Shown here: one piece after another, positions 8,333 to 16,872 of the stretch | Layout: each line of letters begins with the position of its first letter | How positions within the stretch are numbered: position 1 is the stretch's first letter | Source: Streptomyces sp. APSN-46.1 | GTDB taxonomy: Bacteria; Actinomycetota; Actinomycetes; Streptomycetales; Streptomycetaceae | NCBI RefSeq assembly: GCF_022815725.1 | Contig: NZ_JALGRF010000012.1 | Span: 124,001-188,000, forward strand | Length of the DNA stretch: 64,000 nucleotides | Reading direction: 5' to 3' | Position numbers and translations under genes: made by a program | The notes under the pieces: model-generated | Databases searched by the model: none | Told to the model about the DNA's origin: nothing | The model's input: the letters and a program-made list of their open reading frames with translations, nothing else

Positions 8333-9631
8333 ATGTCCGTACCCGTACCGCGGCAGAGGGACACCCCGGCCACGGAGAACGGTCAGGCCGTTCTGCCGAT
8401 CACCCCCGCCCGGCCGCCGTCGGACCCCGCCGCACCCCAGGCGCTCACGCTGCTCGTCATCGAGGACGACCCCGCGGGCGGTCTCACCGTCCCCGAGATC
8501 CTCGACGCCGACGGCCACCGCATCCGGCTCCGCACCGCCCGCAACCTCACCGAGGCCGCCCGGCTGCTCACGCCCGACGTGCACTGCGTCCTGCTCGACC
8601 TGTCGCTCCCGGACGCCACCCCCCGCGGCTCCTCCGCCGCCACCGACACGGCGGTCGACCAGCTCGCCACCCTGCGCCAAGTCCTCCGTATCGCCCCCGG
8701 CCACGCCGTCCTCGTCCTCACCGCGGAGGCCGACGCCGAGCGCGCCGCCGAGGCGGTCCGCGTCGGCGCCCAGGACTTCCTCTTCCGCGACGAGCTGGAC
8801 GGCCGGCTCCTCAGCCGCGCCATCCGCTACGCGGTGGAGAGAAAACGGGCGGACATCGCCCAGTACAAGCTCGCAGAATCGAAACTGCGCGCCCAGGAGA
8901 ACGCCCGCCTGGAGCGCGGTCTGCTCCCCAACCCGCTCCTCGAAGGCTCCGACCTCCGTTTCGCCGCCCGCTACCGCCCCGGCCGCAGCCGGGCCCTCCT
9001 CGGCGGGGACTTCTACGACACCGTCCGCACCCCCGACGGCACCGTCCACGCGATGATCGGGGACGTCTGCGGCCACGGCCCCGACGAGGCGGCCCTCGGC
9101 GTCGAGCTCCGGATCGCCTGGCGCGCGCTCACCCTCGCGGGTCTGTGCGGTGACGAGCTCCTCGCCACCCTCCAGGAGGTCCTGGAGGTGGAGCGCCCCT
9201 GCGACGAGATCTTCGCGACGCTGTGCACCGTGGACATCGCCCCGGACGGCCGCCGCGCGGGCCTGTGCCTGGCCGGCCATCCGGCCCCGCTGATATCCCG
9301 GCCCGGCCGCCCCGCCCGGCTGCTCCCCTACGAGAACAGCGGCCCGGCACTCGGCCTGCTGCCCCGGGCCCGCTGGCCGCGCCGCCAGGTCGAGCTGGGC
9401 GGCACCTGGAGCGTGATGCTCTACACCGACGGCCTCATCGAGGGCCGCATCGGCGCCGGCAAGGAGCGCCTCGGCCAGGACGGCATGGTCGAGATGATCA
9501 ACCGCCACCTGGACCGCGGGCTGCGCGGCGAGGACCTGCTGGAAGCCTCCGTCACCGAGGCCCGCCGCCTCAACGGCGGGGAGCTCACCGACGACGTCGC
9601 CGTGGTGCTGCTCTCGCGCGCCGAGGGCTGA
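8333..9631 (+). CDS. Response regulator with PP2C (SpoIIE-type) phosphatase output
   Basis: This 432-residue signalling phosphatase has a receiver domain at about 37-165 (acidic ED pair at 44-45, phospho-acceptor D89 in LLDLSLPD), then a short coiled-coil linker, then a PP2C/SpoIIE domain from about 205 to the end. The metal-binding residues are in GGDFYD, GDVCGHG and the terminal LTDDVAVV. Such RsbU-like proteins usually dephosphorylate anti-anti-sigma factors in partner-switching systems. No kinase or STAS gene is adjacent, so the partner is unknown. The SD GGAAGGAA ends about 9 nt before the ATG; TAGGGT at 8281-8286 is a plausible -10. Confidence 0.92.
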   Translation: MSVPVPRQRDTPATENGQAVLPITPARPPSDPAAPQALTLLVIEDDPAGGLTVPEILDADGHRIRLRTARNLTEAARLLTPDVHCVLLDLSLPDATPRGSSAATDTAVDQLATLRQVLRIAPGHAVLVLTAEADAERAAEAVRVGAQDFLFRDELDGRLLSRAIRYAVERKRADIAQYKLAESKLRAQENARLERGLLPNPLLEGSDLRFAARYRPGRSRALLGGDFYDTVRTPDGTVHAMIGDVCGHGPDEAALGVELRIAWRALTLAGLCGDELLATLQEVLEVERPCDEIFATLCTVDIAPDGRRAGLCLAGHPAPLISRPGRPARLLPYENSGPALGLLPRARWPRRQVELGGTWSVMLYTDGLIEGRIGAGKERLGQDGMVEMINRHLDRGLRGEDLLEASVTEARRLNGGELTDDVAVVLLSRAEG

Positions 9632-9690
9632 CCGCCGCCTTCCGGCCGCAGCCAGCGGCGCGGGGCCAGGGGGCCGCCAGGGGCCAGGGG

Positions 9691-10029
9691 CTACCGTCCG
9701 CCGTTGTAGGGCCCGTACGGCCCGTCACTGCTGCTGCCGCCACGGCGCCGGCCGCCGCCCGAGACCTCCTTGAGGGCAGGGCGCACGTCCACGAAGAACA
9801 CGATGGTCGCGACGAGACCGGCGATCTGCAGGAACAGCATCCCGAGGAAGAAGTCCACGAGCACCGTGATCCCGAGGATGACCAGCCAGAAGGTCTTGGT
9901 CTGCTTGCCTGCGGCGCGGTACGCGTCCTCGCGCGCCACCACCGCCATCACGAAGGCCACGATGGCGAGCGCCAGCATGGCGAATCCGAGCAGCGGGAGG
10001 ACCCCGTTGTCGAAGCCGTTCATCAACAT
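9691..10029 (-). CDS. DUF2516 family small membrane protein
   Basis: This actinobacterial membrane protein of 112 residues has three hydrophobic segments (about 8-28, 48-68 and 70-85) and a Gly/Ser/Arg-rich cytoplasmic tail. Its function is unknown. The start could be either of two in-frame ATGs 6 nt apart (10029 or 10023). It lies convergent to the phosphatase gene with only 59 nt between stop codons, and first in line after the HbhA-like gene. Confidence 0.82.
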   Translation of the reverse strand: MLMNGFDNGVLPLLGFAMLALAIVAFVMAVVAREDAYRAAGKQTKTFWLVILGITVLVDFFLGMLFLQIAGLVATIVFFVDVRPALKEVSGGGRRRGGSSSDGPYGPYNGGR

Positions 10030-10169
10030 CGCTCGACCGCCTTCTCACGCTTCGCTTCGCACCTGATGCCGCCTGCCTCCACGCTACCGGCACAGCGGCT
10101 CCCGCAAACAACAACGGACCGGACACCCCACTGGTGCCCGGCCCGCCGTCCCGATCTCCGGCCGCGAAA

Positions 10170-10703
10170 TCAGCTCTCGTCGCCCGGCGCGGCGACGGCC
10201 TTCTTCGCGGTGGTCTTGCGCGCCGTCGGCTTCCTCGCGGCGGGAGCGGCCTCCGGCTCCGACGCGGGCTCGGGCACGACGACCTCGGCGATGTCGACGA
10301 TCTCCTCGGAGATCTCGCCGCGCCAGGCGCGCACGGCCTGCTCACCGTGCTCGGCGACCTTGTCGTAGGTCTCCTTGGCGCGCACGGCGTACTCGGCGGC
10401 CACGCCGACCCCGCGCAGCGCCAGGTCCTGGGCGGTCTCCCCGATCTTCTTCGCGTCGATCGCGCCGAGCACCTCGGCGACCTTGGCGGTGACGACCTCC
10501 TGCGCCTCCTTGGCCTTCTCCTGCACGACCTTGGGGTCGGTGTTCTTCACGGCCTCGATCCGCGCGGGAGCCTCGGCGCGCAGCTGCTCGATGAACGCGG
10601 GCACCTTCTTCGCCTGCTGTACGGCGAGGTCGGCGGTGCCCGCGGCGAAGTAGAAGGGGGTCGGGTCGGTGAGGGTCTTCTTCAGGTCATCGGCGATGGC
10701 CAT
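10170..10703 (-). CDS. Heparin-binding haemagglutinin (HbhA)-like protein
   Basis: This 177-residue protein has a long Ala/Lys/Glu amphipathic helical region (about 1-120), then an acidic spacer, then a short Lys/Ala/Pro-rich tail (KPTARKTTAKKA). This is the layout of mycobacterial HbhA, but with a much shorter basic tail. Its role in Streptomyces is not established. The start ATG at 10703 has a strong SD (GGGAGGACC). An in-frame upstream ATG 21 nt away lacks one. It follows the XRE regulator gene by 23 nt and is probably co-transcribed. Confidence 0.75.
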   Translation of the reverse strand: MAIADDLKKTLTDPTPFYFAAGTADLAVQQAKKVPAFIEQLRAEAPARIEAVKNTDPKVVQEKAKEAQEVVTAKVAEVLGAIDAKKIGETAQDLALRGVGVAAEYAVRAKETYDKVAEHGEQAVRAWRGEISEEIVDIAEVVVPEPASEPEAAPAARKPTARKTTAKKAVAAPGDES

Positions 10704-10726
10704 GTGCTGGTCCTCCCGGATCAAGT

Positions 10727-11146
10727 TCAGTTCGTGTGGGGCATCGCGTCGTCGCCCGGCTCGTCGCCCGGCTCACCGCTCGGCTCGCCGCGCTCTTCGT
10801 CGTGCGCGTTCTCTTTGCGGAACGATTCGTAGATCTGGAGCAGCACCTGCTTCTGCCGCTCGTTGATCGACGGGTCGGCGAGGATCACAGCCCGCGTCTC
10901 GACCTCGTCCGGGTCCCGCTCGTCCAGGATCCCGGCCTGCACGTACAGCGTCTCCGCGGAGATCCGCAGCGCCTTGGCCAGCTGCTGGAGGATGTCCGCG
11001 CTCGGCTTGCGCAGCCCGCGCTCGATCTGGCTCAGGTACGGGTTCGATACCCCCGCGACCTCGGCCAGCTGCCGCAGCGACAGCTGAGCCTGCCGCCGCT
11101 GCTCCCGCAGGTACTCGCCGAGATTCCCGACGTTGAGCGATGCCAT
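10727..11146 (-). CDS. XRE-family helix-turn-helix regulator
   Basis: This 139-residue cytoplasmic DNA-binding protein has a lambda-repressor-type HTH at about 10-62, with recognition helix SNPYLSQIERG and the conserved LRQLAEVAGV before it. A short C-terminal helix and a highly acidic tail (EERGEPSGEPGDEPGDD) follow. It is conserved in Streptomyces upstream of the HbhA-like gene, 23 nt away. The regulated genes are unknown. The start codon gives MASLNVGNLGEYL; the long in-frame region upstream is not coding. Confidence 0.87.
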   Translation of the reverse strand: MASLNVGNLGEYLREQRRQAQLSLRQLAEVAGVSNPYLSQIERGLRKPSADILQQLAKALRISAETLYVQAGILDERDPDEVETRAVILADPSINERQKQVLLQIYESFRKENAHDEERGEPSGEPGDEPGDDAMPHTN

Positions 11147-11253
11147 ACCCCGATCCTGCCGCACCCCGCTAACTATTGCAAGCAGGCGCTTGCAGCATCT
11201 CGCACCTGACCTGAAATGCGTTTGTCGGCGCAGGTCTGCATAGGGTCGGCGGC

Positions 11254-11991
11254 ATGGCGACACGGCTTGTTCAAATTGCGATGAATGCTCGGGATGACTC
11301 CGCGATCGGCCGGTTCTGGGCGGAGGTGCTCGGCTGGGGCCTTGCCAGCGAAGGACCCGGCGTGACCAACATCGAGCCCGTGGGCCTCGTCTATCCCGAC
11401 CCCGTCGCCGTCTACGTCGACGTCCTTCGCGTCCCGGAACCCAAGACGGTGAAGAACCGTGTGCACATCGACCTTGCCACCACCTCCGCTGCCCATCAGG
11501 CAGAGCTGGTCGCGCGCCTGAAGGTTCTCGGCGCGACGCCCGCCGACGTGGGCCAGGGCGACGTGCCGTGGACGGTCCTGGCCGACCCGGAGGGCAACGA
11601 GTTCTGCGTGCTGGAGCCCCGATCGATCTACCGGGACACCGGGCCGATCGCCGCGGTGGTGGTCGACTGCGCGGATCCGCGGGCCATGGCCCGGTTCTGG
11701 GGCGAGGCCATGGACTGGACCCTGCACGAGGTGACCGACGATCACGCGGTGCTGCGCTCCGCCAAGGGTGTCGGCCCCTATCTGGAGTTCCTCCGCACAC
11801 CCGACGCGAAGACCGTGAAGAACCGCATCCATCTCGACCTCTGCCCGTACCCCGGAGACGATCAAGCGGCGGAGACGGCCCGGCTGCGGGCTCTCGGCGC
11901 CACCGACATCGACCTCGGCCAGGGCGACGTGGCGTGGACGGTCCTGGCCGACCCGGAGGGCAACGAGTTCTGCGTCCTCACCCCGCGCTGA
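11254..11991 (+). CDS. VOC (glyoxalase-like) protein with two tandem domains
   Basis: This 245-residue protein is made of two vicinal-oxygen-chelate domains (about 1-122 and 124-245). Each has the pattern NRxHxDL, then QGDVxWTVLADPEGNEFCVL. The two C-terminal segments are almost identical in DNA as well (11551-11609 against 11917-11975), while the rest diverges. The substrate cannot be inferred; the family includes glyoxalase, fosfomycin-resistance and bleomycin-binding types. TAGGGT sits 7 nt before the ATG, suggesting a leaderless message. It is divergent from the XRE gene. Confidence 0.85.
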   Translation: MATRLVQIAMNARDDSAIGRFWAEVLGWGLASEGPGVTNIEPVGLVYPDPVAVYVDVLRVPEPKTVKNRVHIDLATTSAAHQAELVARLKVLGATPADVGQGDVPWTVLADPEGNEFCVLEPRSIYRDTGPIAAVVVDCADPRAMARFWGEAMDWTLHEVTDDHAVLRSAKGVGPYLEFLRTPDAKTVKNRIHLDLCPYPGDDQAAETARLRALGATDIDLGQGDVAWTVLADPEGNEFCVLTPR

Positions 11992-12022
11992 CGCGTTGCC
12001 CGGCCGGCCCGGGGTCGGATGG

Positions 12023-12790
12023 TCAGGCCGTTCCGATCACCACCGTGGCGTACAGCTCGTCCGACGTGGTCGTGCGGACCTGGGCGAGGCCCGCCGTCGT
12101 GAAGGCCGCGGCCGTGGAGGGGGACTGGCGCTCGCTCGTCTCGATCAGCAGGTGGCCGCCCGGGGCCAGCCACTCGCGGGCGCCCTCGGCCACCCGGCGG
12201 TGGATGTCCAGGCCGTCCGCGCCGCCGTCCAGCGAGACCAGCGGCTCGTGGTCGCGGGCCTCCGACGGGAGCAGGCCCACCTCCTCCGTCGGCACGTACG
12301 GGGCGTTGACCACCAGGACGTCCACCCGGCCCCGCAGGGCGGCCGGCAGGGCGGCGTAGAGATCGCCCTCGTGGACGAGCCCCCCGTACGGCGCCACGTT
12401 CAGCCGCGCGTACGCCAGCGGCGACGGGTCGATGTCCGCCGCGTGGAGTTCCACCCCGGCGCCCACCGCCGCCGCCACCGCCGCGCCCAGCGCGCCCACC
12501 CCGCAGCACAGGTCCACGACGACCGCGCCCGCCCGGGGGGTGAGCGCGGCCGCCTCGTGCGCCAGGAACTCGCTGCGCCGGCGCGGGACGAAGACCCCTT
12601 CGCCGACCCGCATGCGCAGCCCGCAGAACTCGGCCCAGCCCACGACCATTTCCAGCGGCTCGCCCTCGATCCTGCGGGCCGCCAGGTCCGCCAGATGCCC
12701 GTCGTCCTCGGCGGCGGCGACCAGCAGGTCCGCCTCCTCCTCGGCGAAGACGCAGCCGGCCGCGCGCAGGCGTTCTACCAATGAAGTCAA
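12023..12790 (-). CDS. HemK/PrmC-like N5-glutamine methyltransferase
   Basis: This 255-residue SAM methyltransferase has motif I VVDLCCGVGALG (91-102), an acidic motif II ADIDPSP, and the amide-binding motif NAPY (162-165) in place of the usual NPPY. Family members methylate glutamine in release factors or ribosomal protein. The true prmC normally sits next to prfA, which is absent here, so this is a paralogue of unknown target. It is convergent with the VOC gene and lies 66 nt downstream of the sigma-factor gene on the same strand. Confidence 0.82.
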   Translation of the reverse strand: MTSLVERLRAAGCVFAEEEADLLVAAAEDDGHLADLAARRIEGEPLEMVVGWAEFCGLRMRVGEGVFVPRRRSEFLAHEAAALTPRAGAVVVDLCCGVGALGAAVAAAVGAGVELHAADIDPSPLAYARLNVAPYGGLVHEGDLYAALPAALRGRVDVLVVNAPYVPTEEVGLLPSEARDHEPLVSLDGGADGLDIHRRVAEGAREWLAPGGHLLIETSERQSPSTAAAFTTAGLAQVRTTTSDELYATVVIGTA

Positions 12791-12856
12791 AAAGCTCAGT
12801 CCTCGGTTCTCGTTCTTGTTCTTGTTCGGTTCTTGCTGCCCAACGCCCGGTCTCGT

Positions 12857-13750
12857 TCAGCCGTCCAGGACCGTGACGTCGAGGTCCTCCAGCCGTGCCG
12901 GATCCGCCAGGATGTCGATGGCGACGATACGGTCCCCCACGACGGTGAAGCCCATGACCGCGACCGCCTTGCCGCCCGGCGGGATCGTGACGACGCCCGG
13001 CGCCCCGTTGACCAGGGCGGGCCGCGCGTACGGCGCCAGCCGCTGGAAGGTGAGCGCCTGCCGGGCCACCGCGCCCGCGCCCAGCGCCATCTCGGTCAGG
13101 TCCACCCGCAGCACGCAGTCGGGGTCGAGGACCGAGATCAGGCCGTCGAAGCTGCCGCCCCGCGCGGCCGTCAGGAACGCGCCCACGATCTCCTTCTGCC
13201 GGCCCCGGTCCGCGTCCGGGGCCGGGGCCTGGCCCCGCACCCGCCGCCGGGCGCGGCTCGCCAGCTGCCGCGTCGCCGCCGGGGTGCGCTCCACGATCGG
13301 CGCGATCTCGTCGAAGGGCACCCCGAACATGTCGTGCAGGACGAACGACAGCCGCTCGGCGGGCGCCAGTTGCTCCAGTACGACCAGCAGCGCCAGCCCG
13401 ACCGAGTCCGCGAGCAGCACCTCCTGCTCGGGGTCCAGCCCGTCCGGCGGGCTCAGCAGCGGCTCCGGGATGCCCACCGGCGTCTCCAGGGACTCCTCGC
13501 GGCGCGCCTTGCGCGAGCGCAGCTGGTCCAGGCAGACCCGGGCGACGACGGTGGTCAACCAGCCGCCCAGGTTCTCCACCTCGCTGGTGTCCGAGCGGTC
13601 GAGCCGGATCCAGGCCTCCTGGACGGCGTCCTCCGCCTCGGTCAGGGAGCCCAGCATCCGATAGGCCACCGCACGCAGGTGGGCCCGCTTCTCCTCGAAG
13701 CGCTCCGCCAGGAAGTCGCTGTCCGCCGCGCCGTTCGCACCGGTGCTCAT
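12857..13750 (-). CDS. ECF41-type RNA polymerase sigma factor (SigJ-like)
   Basis: This 297-residue sigma factor has region 2 at about 15-82 (AYRMLGSLTEAEDAVQE), a linker with IPEP (94-97) corresponding to the WLPEP motif of group ECF41, region 4 at about 110-170, and a C-terminal SnoaL-like domain (about 185-297) that in this group acts as a built-in regulator. The PPGGK stretch is in the place of the family DGGGK motif. ECF41 genes usually sit beside a carboxymuconolactone decarboxylase or oxidoreductase gene; neither is present. A HemK-like gene follows. Confidence 0.88.
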   Translation of the reverse strand: MSTGANGAADSDFLAERFEEKRAHLRAVAYRMLGSLTEAEDAVQEAWIRLDRSDTSEVENLGGWLTTVVARVCLDQLRSRKARREESLETPVGIPEPLLSPPDGLDPEQEVLLADSVGLALLVVLEQLAPAERLSFVLHDMFGVPFDEIAPIVERTPAATRQLASRARRRVRGQAPAPDADRGRQKEIVGAFLTAARGGSFDGLISVLDPDCVLRVDLTEMALGAGAVARQALTFQRLAPYARPALVNGAPGVVTIPPGGKAVAVMGFTVVGDRIVAIDILADPARLEDLDVTVLDG

Positions 13751-13853
13751 GATCGTGTTCCCTCGTCTCGTCCCGCTGGTCCCGCTCGTACGCTCATCCG
13801 CTCCACCTCCCTGACGGACGGCGGCCCGCCCGTGTGACAGGGACGAGGCGGGA

Positions 13854-14518
13854 TCAGGAGACGTCCGGGCACCACGCCCGTACCACGTCCAGCACCCGCA
13901 CCCACAGGAAGTCCGCGGCGGTCACGATCCTGGCCGCCCGCGGATCGGGCAGCAGCCGCGCGACGAGGTCGTCCGCAGCCGCTCGTGCAGCGCCGGGCCG
14001 ACTCGGCGGGCCTCGGCCGCGTCCACCAGCTCGATGCGCCCGCCGTCGGCGGGCGCCGGCCGGCGCGGGTCGAGTCCGGTGCGCGGTACGTCGATCTCCC
14101 ACTCCGAGACGGACGCGGCGGGCCCGTATCCGTACCGCCCGTAGATCGGGTATTCGGCGGCGATCAGCGTCGAGAGCACATCGCCGCGCTCCTTGGCGGC
14201 GGCGAGCTCGGCGGCCATCATCCGTGTCAGCAGGCCCTGGCGGCGGTGCGTGGGCAGCACGGTGACGTTGGTGACGGCGCTGGAGGTGACGGCCGCGCCG
14301 CCCGGCACGGTCAACTCCTGGGCGAAGGAACGGAAGGTGGCCACGCAGCGGCCGGTGTCACGCGCGAAGGCGCCCTGGGTCCGGGCGAGGTCGCTGTGCG
14401 CGGCTCTCTGGGCGACGTCGTCCGGCGTCAGGGGTTCCGTGCGCAGGAATCCCCTGTTCTGCGCCAGCATCCACTCGGGGAGTTCGCTGGTGGTGATCTG
14501 CCGGACGTCCGCGCTCAT
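13854..14518 (-). pseudogene. Decayed Eis-family GNAT acetyltransferase
   Basis: From ATG 14518 the frame gives about 170 residues of a normal Eis/GNAT N-terminus, including acetyl-CoA motif VTVLPTHRRQGLLTRMM and the following IYGRYGYGPA. It then drifts into an out-of-family tail and stops at 13922. The missing continuation reappears in another frame (DPRAARIVTAADFLWVRVLDV) and stops at 13854. About 100 residues between these blocks, and the whole C-terminal part, are absent relative to the roughly 400-residue family length. I read this as an internal deletion plus frameshift plus C-terminal loss. Confidence 0.72.
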
Positions 14519-14600
14519 AACCCGCCACGCTAACCGCCGCCCCGCCCCAAGTCGCTTGATTTTCACGGCGGCCGGACCCAGCCAGCCCCGATAGGCGCGG

Positions 14601-15239
14601 TCAGACCAGCAGGTCGTCCACCTGTGCCTCGCCTTCGCGGTAGCGCCGGGTGATCTCGGCGCTGGAGTCGTCCGCCGTGCGCTGGAGTTGCTGCCGGCGC
14701 CGCGAGACCTGCTCCTCGTACCGCACCAGCCGGCCCATCGCGTCGTGCAGTTCGGCGTCCGTGCGCGCGGCGAGGTCGGAGAGCTCCACCTCCGCCAGCA
14801 TCTCCGCCGCCAGCAGCCGGAATTCCTCGCTCTGCGGGGTGCCGAGCGTGAGGTGCCGGACGGAGGCGCTGCGCCGGGAGGGGGCGTCCGCGAGGATCTC
14901 CGAGAGCCGGTCCATCACCGACGCCTCGGGGTCCGCCGGGGCCGCGTCCGGGCCGTCCCCGGCCACCGCCGGGAGAAGGTCGCGGCGGCGGGCCAGTTCG
15001 GCCCGCAGGATGTCGATCCGGCCCTGCAGGAGTCTGCGGATGTAGCTCAGGTCGGCCTCGTCGCGCTGCGCGTCGCGGCGCAGGGCGCGCAGCTCCGGAA
15101 GGCCGAGCGCGGCGGCCGGGGTCAGCGGCTCGCGCGCCTCGCCGGTGCGCTGCGCGGGCGGTCGTACCGCGGCAGTGCCGGCCGGAGCGGGTTCAGCGGG
15201 TGATGCGGGTGCAGGTGCGGAGGTACCAGAGGTATTCAT
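14601..15239 (-). CDS. rsiG: RsiG, c-di-GMP-dependent anti-sigma factor for WhiG
   Basis: RsiG holds the sporulation sigma factor WhiG inactive when it is bound to c-di-GMP. The 212-residue protein shows two copies of the signature ExxxSxxRxxxQxxxD: E61-S65-R68-Q72-D76 and E175-S179-R182-Q186-D190. These lie in two long helices flanking the middle region, as in the S. venezuelae protein. The N-terminal 40 residues are disordered and Ala/Pro-rich. I chose ATG at 15239; the longer in-frame region upstream has no family similarity. The gene is divergent from dtd. Confidence 0.9.
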   Translation of the reverse strand: MNTSGTSAPAPASPAEPAPAGTAAVRPPAQRTGEAREPLTPAAALGLPELRALRRDAQRDEADLSYIRRLLQGRIDILRAELARRRDLLPAVAGDGPDAAPADPEASVMDRLSEILADAPSRRSASVRHLTLGTPQSEEFRLLAAEMLAEVELSDLAARTDAELHDAMGRLVRYEEQVSRRRQQLQRTADDSSAEITRRYREGEAQVDDLLV

Positions 15240-15400
15240 GCGTTCGGGTCCGTCCCCTCGGCCGGTGAATGGGGGCTCCCCGGGCCCTGAGGGCCGTGGG
15301 AAGCACCGCCTGCGTGCATCGTGCCACTCTCCGTGCCGCCGGTGCAGTCCCACGCCACCCGATCGGCCCCGGACGGGTGCACGCCTGGTACACAGGTGGT

Positions 15401-15826
15401 ATGCGAGCAGTGGTGCAGAGGGTGGACGGCGCGAGCGTCGTGGTGGCCGGTGAGACCGTGGGCGAGATCGTCGGCGAGGGGCTGTGCGTGCTGGTGGGGG
15501 TGACCCACGACGACACCCCCGAGAAAGCGGCGGTGCTGGCGCGCAAGCTGTGGTCCGTACGGATCCTGGAGGCGGAGAAGTCCTGTAGCGACGTGGACGC
15601 GCCACTGCTGGTGATCTCCCAGTTCACGCTCTACGGGGACGCCCGCAAGGGCCGCCGCCCCACCTGGAACGCGGCGGCGCCCGGGCCGGTGGCGGAGCCG
15701 CTGGTGGACGAGGTCGTCGCGCAGCTGCGGGCGCTGGGCGCGACGGTGGCGACGGGCCGGTTCGGCGCGGACATGCGGGTCTCGCTGACCAACCACGGCC
15801 CGTTCACCATCGTCATCGACGTCTGA
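15401..15826 (+). CDS. dtd: D-aminoacyl-tRNA deacylase
   Basis: Dtd hydrolyses D-amino acids wrongly attached to tRNA. The 141-residue protein is full length. It has the N-terminal MRAVVQRV, the catalytic-pocket motif SQFTLYGD and the C-terminal NHGPFT motif that carries the Gly-cisPro element used for chiral selection. The ATG at 15401 is preceded by AGGTGG. It is convergent with ygfZ, 29 nt away. Confidence 0.95.
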   Translation: MRAVVQRVDGASVVVAGETVGEIVGEGLCVLVGVTHDDTPEKAAVLARKLWSVRILEAEKSCSDVDAPLLVISQFTLYGDARKGRRPTWNAAAPGPVAEPLVDEVVAQLRALGATVATGRFGADMRVSLTNHGPFTIVIDV

Positions 15827-15855
15827 GCGGCCCCGGGCCGTACGGGGCTACCGCG

Positions 15856-16824
15856 CTACGGCGCTACGACGACCTCCTGCGCGGCGGCCGTCTTCCCCAC
15901 CAGCAGCGGGGCGTCCACCGGCACGTTCCGCTTGACCAGCGCGAGCGCGATCGGGCCGAGCTCGTGGTGGCGTACCGCGGTGGTCACGAAGCCCAGCTGG
16001 CGGCCCTCCTCCCCGTCGGCGGCGAGCCGGACGGGCGTGCCGTGCGCCGGGAGCAGCACCTCGGAGCCGTCCAGGTGCAGGAAGACGAGGCGGCGCGGCG
16101 GCTTCCCCAGGTTGTGGACGCGGGCCACGGTCTCCTGGCCGCGGTAGCAGCCCTTCTGGAGGTGGACGGCGGTGCCGATCCAGCCGAGTTCGTGCGGGAT
16201 GGTGCGGTGGTCGGTTTCCAGGCCGAGCCGCGGCCGGTGCGCCTCCACGCGCAGGGCCTCGTAGGCGAGGAGCCCGGCGGCCGGGCCGTGGCCGGCGGCG
16301 AAGGCCTCCAGGTCGGCGCGCGGCAGGAAGACGTCGCGGCCGTACGGGGTCTCCCGTACGACGTACTCCTTGTCCACCTCGGCGATGGAGCCGGCCGGCA
16401 GGTGCACGACGGCGAACTCGGCGGTGCGGTCGGCGACTTCGACGCGGTAGAAGAACTTCATCGACTCCAGGTAGGCGATCAGCGCCTCCTGGGTGCCCGG
16501 CTCGACGTGCGCCCAGACCGTCTCGCCGTCGTCGACGAGGTACAGGGCGTGCTCGATGTGGCCGTGCGCGGAGAGGATCAGCGCCTCGGTGGCCTGGCCG
16601 GCGGGGAGGTCGGTGAGGTGCTGGGTGAGCAGCAGGTGCAGCCAGCTCAGCCGTTCCGGTCCGGTGACGGTGACGACGCCTCGGTGGGAGAGGTCCACGA
16701 AGCCGCGGCCGTCGGCGAGGGCGCGCTGTTCTCCGTACAGCTCGCCGTAGTGGGCGGCGACGCCCTCGTCACGGCCTTCGGCCTGTACGGCGCCGGGGAG
16801 ATGGAGCAAGGGGCTGCTGGTCAT
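15856..16824 (-). CDS. ygfZ: YgfZ/GcvT-like folate-binding protein
   Basis: This is a 322-residue cytoplasmic protein of the YgfZ family, which uses folate and supports repair or maturation of iron-sulfur proteins such as the tRNA thiolation enzyme MiaB. The family signature KGCYRGQE is present near residue 225. The N-terminal GcvT-like fold includes VDLSHRGVVTVTGPERLSWL. It lies immediately downstream of the Fur-family gene only in the sense of being its neighbour: the Fur gene stops at 16873 and YgfZ starts at 16824, on the same strand. Confidence 0.9.
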   Translation of the reverse strand: MTSSPLLHLPGAVQAEGRDEGVAAHYGELYGEQRALADGRGFVDLSHRGVVTVTGPERLSWLHLLLTQHLTDLPAGQATEALILSAHGHIEHALYLVDDGETVWAHVEPGTQEALIAYLESMKFFYRVEVADRTAEFAVVHLPAGSIAEVDKEYVVRETPYGRDVFLPRADLEAFAAGHGPAAGLLAYEALRVEAHRPRLGLETDHRTIPHELGWIGTAVHLQKGCYRGQETVARVHNLGKPPRRLVFLHLDGSEVLLPAHGTPVRLAADGEEGRQLGFVTTAVRHHELGPIALALVKRNVPVDAPLLVGKTAAAQEVVVAP

Positions 16825-16872
16825 GGCACCAAGCGTACGGCCCTGCCGGGAAACGCCCCCAGGCGTGTCCGG

